This document shows, piece after piece, positions 61,517 through 64,000 of a stretch of DNA of 64,000 bases. Under the pieces are notes generated by a model. The model was not told the DNA's origin, searched no databases, and saw nothing but the letters and a program-made list of their open reading frames with translations. Within the stretch, counting starts at the first letter, position 1. Every line of letters starts with the position of its first letter. The stretch lies in assembly GCF_039543245.1 (NCBI RefSeq), contig NZ_BAABJJ010000037.1:89943-153942 (forward strand). Reading direction: 5' to 3'. Position numbers and translations under genes: made by a program. The stretch is from Algibacter_G agarivorans (GTDB lineage: Bacteria > Bacteroidota > Bacteroidia > Flavobacteriales > Flavobacteriaceae).

Positions 61517-62059
61517 TTACTTAAAGAAATTCATAATATTTTCTATTTGAGCTTCATCAATATTCGCACTTTGCAAAGCACTTATTAAAGTCACCATTTT
61601 ATCTGGGCTCATATCATTACCTAAAATCCTAACAATACCAAACCCCATGTCTTTTGCACTTCCGAAGACAATAACCTCATCAGCTTCATCATCAGTTCCA
61701 ATATACTTTACTGAAATTTTATTGCCTTTATCGCTAAATTCCATTAAATCGTTATACTTACTATCGCCCAAAATCGTTTTAACTTTTGCTAATTCCACTT
61801 TAAATGTTTCAGTATCAGTTTCACTGGTTTTATAACCTAAAAAATTCAATTTATCTACTGAATTATAGGCTTCGTTTTGTTCTTCAGTAAAATTAGATTT
61901 ATCAATCTCCATCATAGACAGTGGAATATCTTGCGATATAAAGTTTTTAGCCTCTTGATGGTCTACATAATAACGCTGTAAGCTTTCACCATTACCGCAG
62001 CTTGTTAATAAAACTGCGGTTAATAAGGTGTATGCTAGGTATTTGATTGTTCGTTGCAT
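61517..62059 (-). CDS. DUF4252 lipoprotein
   Basis: The 180-residue protein has a lipoprotein signal (LLTAVLLTSCGN, Cys about 21) and belongs to DUF4252, a Bacteroidetes-only family of unknown function. It is the last gene of a sigma factor operon and follows a second DUF4252 gene by 14 bp. Confidence 0.88.
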   Translation of the reverse strand: MQRTIKYLAYTLLTAVLLTSCGNGESLQRYYVDHQEAKNFISQDIPLSMMEIDKSNFTEEQNEAYNSVDKLNFLGYKTSETDTETFKVELAKVKTILGDSKYNDLMEFSDKGNKISVKYIGTDDEADEVIVFGSAKDMGFGIVRILGNDMSPDKMVTLISALQSANIDEAQIENIMNFFK

Positions 62060-62073
62060 GATTGATGATTTAC

Positions 62074-62634
62074 TTAGTTTGATTTATTTAAATGCTTCCC
62101 TCCTGGGATATTCATTTTATCGGTAAGTTTAGATATTTCATTAAGGTTAATATCGCCGGTAAGTGAAACAATTACGGTTTCAATTTTGCGTTCCTTACCA
62201 TTAATTTCAATCTTATCTTCCATAACTTTATCTATACCGTTTACAAATATTAAAAGTTCTTTTACATGGTCTGCATCCTTACCTTCTTTAACATAAAACT
62301 TCACCTCAGTACCTTCGTCTTTAACTTCCATTAACTCTTCTAAGCCTCCAGAACGCGATTTTACCCATTTTGAAATATCTGTAGATATGCTTTCATTATC
62401 TGTTACAATGGTTTTAAAACTAGTGATGCTTTTTACCATATCCATATACGCTCTTGCTTCGGCATCTTCCACATTAATACCCATTTTAGCTATCATTTGA
62501 AACATTTTAGGTTTTATGGACACATACGTAACATCCGCGTTATCATTGTATTTTTCAAAAATATCTTTTTGTGCCATCCCTGTAAAAGGTAATAACATGA
62601 TGGCCATTACGAATACTATTAATTTATTTTTCAT
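62074..62634 (-). CDS. DUF4252 family exported protein
   Basis: The 186-residue protein has a signal peptide (about 1-21, ending GMAQ) followed by a DUF4252 domain. The conserved VTYVSIKPKMFQMIAKMG opening, split in the family by a short loop, is near residue 35, and the C-terminus has NEISKLTDKM. It lies in the sigma factor operon. Role unknown; likely a cell-envelope response protein. Confidence 0.88.
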   Translation of the reverse strand: MKNKLIVFVMAIMLLPFTGMAQKDIFEKYNDNADVTYVSIKPKMFQMIAKMGINVEDAEARAYMDMVKSITSFKTIVTDNESISTDISKWVKSRSGGLEELMEVKDEGTEVKFYVKEGKDADHVKELLIFVNGIDKVMEDKIEINGKERKIETVIVSLTGDINLNEISKLTDKMNIPGGKHLNKSN

Positions 62635-62697
62635 TGTTCTTGTTTTTTAATTTATTTGAATGCTTCATTGTTTTTTGTCCCGATAGCTATCGGGGGA

Positions 62698-63168
62698 TTA
62701 ATTTTTAAAAATTATACTTGTTGTGTTTTCAATTTCGTTGAGATAGCCTAATGTTGAAGTCCCTTTGTTTACTTCATTTAAATATCCAACGGTTGAAGCG
62801 CCTTTATTAAAGTTTTGAGAAATCATTTCTAATGATTTTGAAACTTCGTTAAAAGCTAATTGTGGGTCTTCAATGGTCCCTAAATCATTATTTAATGATT
62901 TACTGAAATAAATCCCCAATACAAGAACCGCTACTGCTGCGACAGATATCCATTTGTAATTAAAGCTACGTTTGGTTTTTAATGGAACGTCTTTAGTGAA
63001 TTGCTCTTGTTGGTTTACCAAAAAATAGTCAAACATAGGTTTATACATTTCTAAATGTGGTGCTACAGTGTCGCTGGAAAAATAGTTTTTCAACACTTGC
63101 TCTTCTTTTAGGGTTGTTTCTCCGTTATCGTACTTTTCTAATAAATTTTCTATATTATTTAATACCAT
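62698..63168 (-). CDS. Probable anti-sigma factor-like membrane protein
   Basis: The 156-residue protein has one transmembrane helix (about 72-88) between an N-terminal cytoplasmic part and a C-terminal exterior part. It starts inside the end of the ECF sigma gene (overlap 14 bp), as anti-sigma factors often do. The C-terminus carries a tandem repeat (GASTVGYLNEVNK and GTSTLGYLNEIEN). The cytoplasmic part is short and no zinc motif is seen, so anti-sigma function is inferred from place and topology. Confidence 0.75.
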   Translation of the reverse strand: MVLNNIENLLEKYDNGETTLKEEQVLKNYFSSDTVAPHLEMYKPMFDYFLVNQQEQFTKDVPLKTKRSFNYKWISVAAVAVLVLGIYFSKSLNNDLGTIEDPQLAFNEVSKSLEMISQNFNKGASTVGYLNEVNKGTSTLGYLNEIENTTSIIFKN

Positions 63169-63664
63169 AATTATGTGTATTAGTTAATTTTTCTCTTATT
63201 GTTTTTCGTGCTCTCGATAAGGCTACTCTAACCGCCGTATTATTCATATCCAGCATTTTCGCAATCTCATCAAAATCGTATGCTTCTATATCTCTAAGTT
63301 GAATGATTATTTTTTGTTGTTCGGGTAAATCTTCTATTATTTTTGCTACCCAATTAACGCTATCATTTAACTCAATCTGTTTTTGTAATGGCGTATTCTT
63401 TTCTTCATAATTACTATGAACAATTTTTAAGTTTTGTGCTTGTTTAGATTTTAATTTATCAAAGCAAAAATTCTTGGTCATAGTCATCGAAAAAGCTTCT
63501 ACATTTTTATACTCTTTTATCTTCGTTTTATTCTTCCATAATTTCAACAAAACCTCTTGCGTTGCATCTTCAGCTTCTTCAGTAGATACCAGTAATCGTT
63601 TTGCTAAACGAAATACTTTATCCTTAAAAGGCATTACAATATTTAAAAACTCCGTTTGAGTCAT
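63155..63664 (-). CDS. ECF-type RNA polymerase sigma factor
   Basis: The 169-residue sigma-70 family protein has region 2 (FKDKVFRLAKRLLVSTEEAEDATQEVLLKLW at about 12-42, split by a turn) and region 4 (EDLPEQQKIIIQLRDIEAYDFDEIAKMLDMNNTAVRVALSRARK, in two helices). The ATG at 63664 was chosen over an upstream ATG at 63709 because region 2 normally starts within about ten residues. It leads an operon with the anti-sigma-like and two DUF4252 genes. Confidence 0.92.
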   Translation of the reverse strand: MTQTEFLNIVMPFKDKVFRLAKRLLVSTEEAEDATQEVLLKLWKNKTKIKEYKNVEAFSMTMTKNFCFDKLKSKQAQNLKIVHSNYEEKNTPLQKQIELNDSVNWVAKIIEDLPEQQKIIIQLRDIEAYDFDEIAKMLDMNNTAVRVALSRARKTIREKLTNTHNYGIK

Positions 63665-64000
63665 TTTGGTTTGGTTTAAGCCACATTGTCTTTCCAGACA
63701 TTTCCCCAAAGGGAAAACTTAATTGGTTTGGTTTTTATTAAATTAGCTTAGTTATGGTTATTTGATATTACGACGACACAGTATTTGTTTTGTTACATCT
63801 CAAATAAAAAAAATATTTTTTAAGGCGCCTGCCGGTCAGGAAGGTCGGGCTTTCACAAGTCGCTCTATCCCGAAAGCTATCCGGACTGCAATCCCTTATG
63901 CGAGTGCATGCCTTAAAGTTATAGTTAAAATACCAATAGCGTCCTAAACGATTAAAAAAGAGAAAGGGAAATTTGTTCCGCAAAGTTACCTTTGTGGTGC
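63665..64000. other. Right-hand end of the window, no gene
   Basis: The 336-bp end region holds a repeat copy at 63824-63905 and otherwise no supported ORF on either strand. The promoter of the sigma operon should lie in the first part. Confidence 0.5.
63824..63905 (+). repeat. Dispersed intergenic repeat, copy D
   Basis: GGCGCCTGCCGGTCAGGAAGG leads into TCGGGCTTTC and ends in CTGCAATCCCTTATGCGAG. The left slot carries a CCTGCC/GGCAGG-type palindrome and the middle has CCCGAAAGCTATCCGG. Confidence 0.6.

Noticed and set aside
1..64000. Prophage, transposon, CRISPR array or rRNA/tRNA genes
   Set aside because: No integrase, transposase, phage structural gene, regular repeat-spacer array or recognisable structural RNA was seen.

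Overview
The window is a stretch of chromosome from a member of the Flavobacteriaceae (Bacteroidota). The sequence is AT-rich and genes lack Shine-Dalgarno sequences. Putative promoters carry the Bacteroidetes -7 element TAnnTTTG. The families are typical of the group: DUF4252 proteins, a CRP/FNR protein with an N-terminal cysteine cluster, PilJ-type sensor kinases and alginate-export-type porins. No rRNA, tRNA, CRISPR array, transposase or prophage gene was seen. Small dispersed palindromic repeats fill many intergenic regions.

Layout. 1-4.1 kb: end of a 5-oxoprolinase operon (pxpB partial, pxpA), a DUF2891 lipoprotein and comM. 4.2-10.4 kb (minus strand): a nitrate ABC importer (nrtA, nrtB, two ATPases) followed by an outer-membrane porin. 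10.7-12.6 kb: an accessory two-gene module, a PIN-GNAT-PUA-like fusion and an ASCH protein. 13.5-14.3 kb: an FNR-type regulator. 14.4-20.9 kb (minus): a periplasmic nitrate reductase operon, napD-napA-tetraheme napB-tetraheme lipoprotein-NrfC-like-NrfD-like, with no napC. 21.2-33.9 kb: a sulfur-type respiratory locus. It holds a 12-heme cytochrome diverging from a PsrABC-like molybdoenzyme, a split YeeE/YedE transporter pair, four extracytoplasmic rhodanese proteins, a porin and a second CRP/FNR regulator. 34.0-41.0 kb: nearly the whole molybdenum cofactor pathway (moeA, modE-type regulator, mobA, moaD, moeB, moaE, moaCB fusion, moaA) with a TSUP exporter. 41.1-54.6 kb (minus): assimilatory nitrate/nitrite reduction (nirB, nirD, DUF4202, NarX/NarL-type two-component system, narK, a nitrate reductase fused to an FAD/BFD module, a rubredoxin-tailed protein). 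55-64 kb: ordinary genes (sirtuin, nitrilase, glycosyltransferase, haem-binding protein, HEAT-like protein, purB) and an ECF sigma/DUF4252 operon.

How they fit together. Three molybdopterin enzymes (Nap, the fused assimilatory nitrate reductase and the PsrA-like enzyme) sit with the genes that make their cofactor. Two different inverted repeats mark two candidate regulons. TAAGTA-N4-TACTTA lies upstream of nrtA, nirB, narK and the FNR-type gene itself. TGTAACA-N2-TGTTACA lies between the 12-heme cytochrome and the PsrA-like gene, and a near-copy lies upstream of the secreted rhodaneses. The recognition-helix residues of the two CRP/FNR proteins match the bases that differ between the two motifs.

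The most unusual proteins are two membrane-anchored rhodanese-like domains that have lost the catalytic cysteine. Each instead ends in a lysine-rich arm finishing in Glu-Gly-Gly-Cys. This resembles the C-terminal carrier cysteine of SoxY and suggests a new kind of sulfur-carrier arm.
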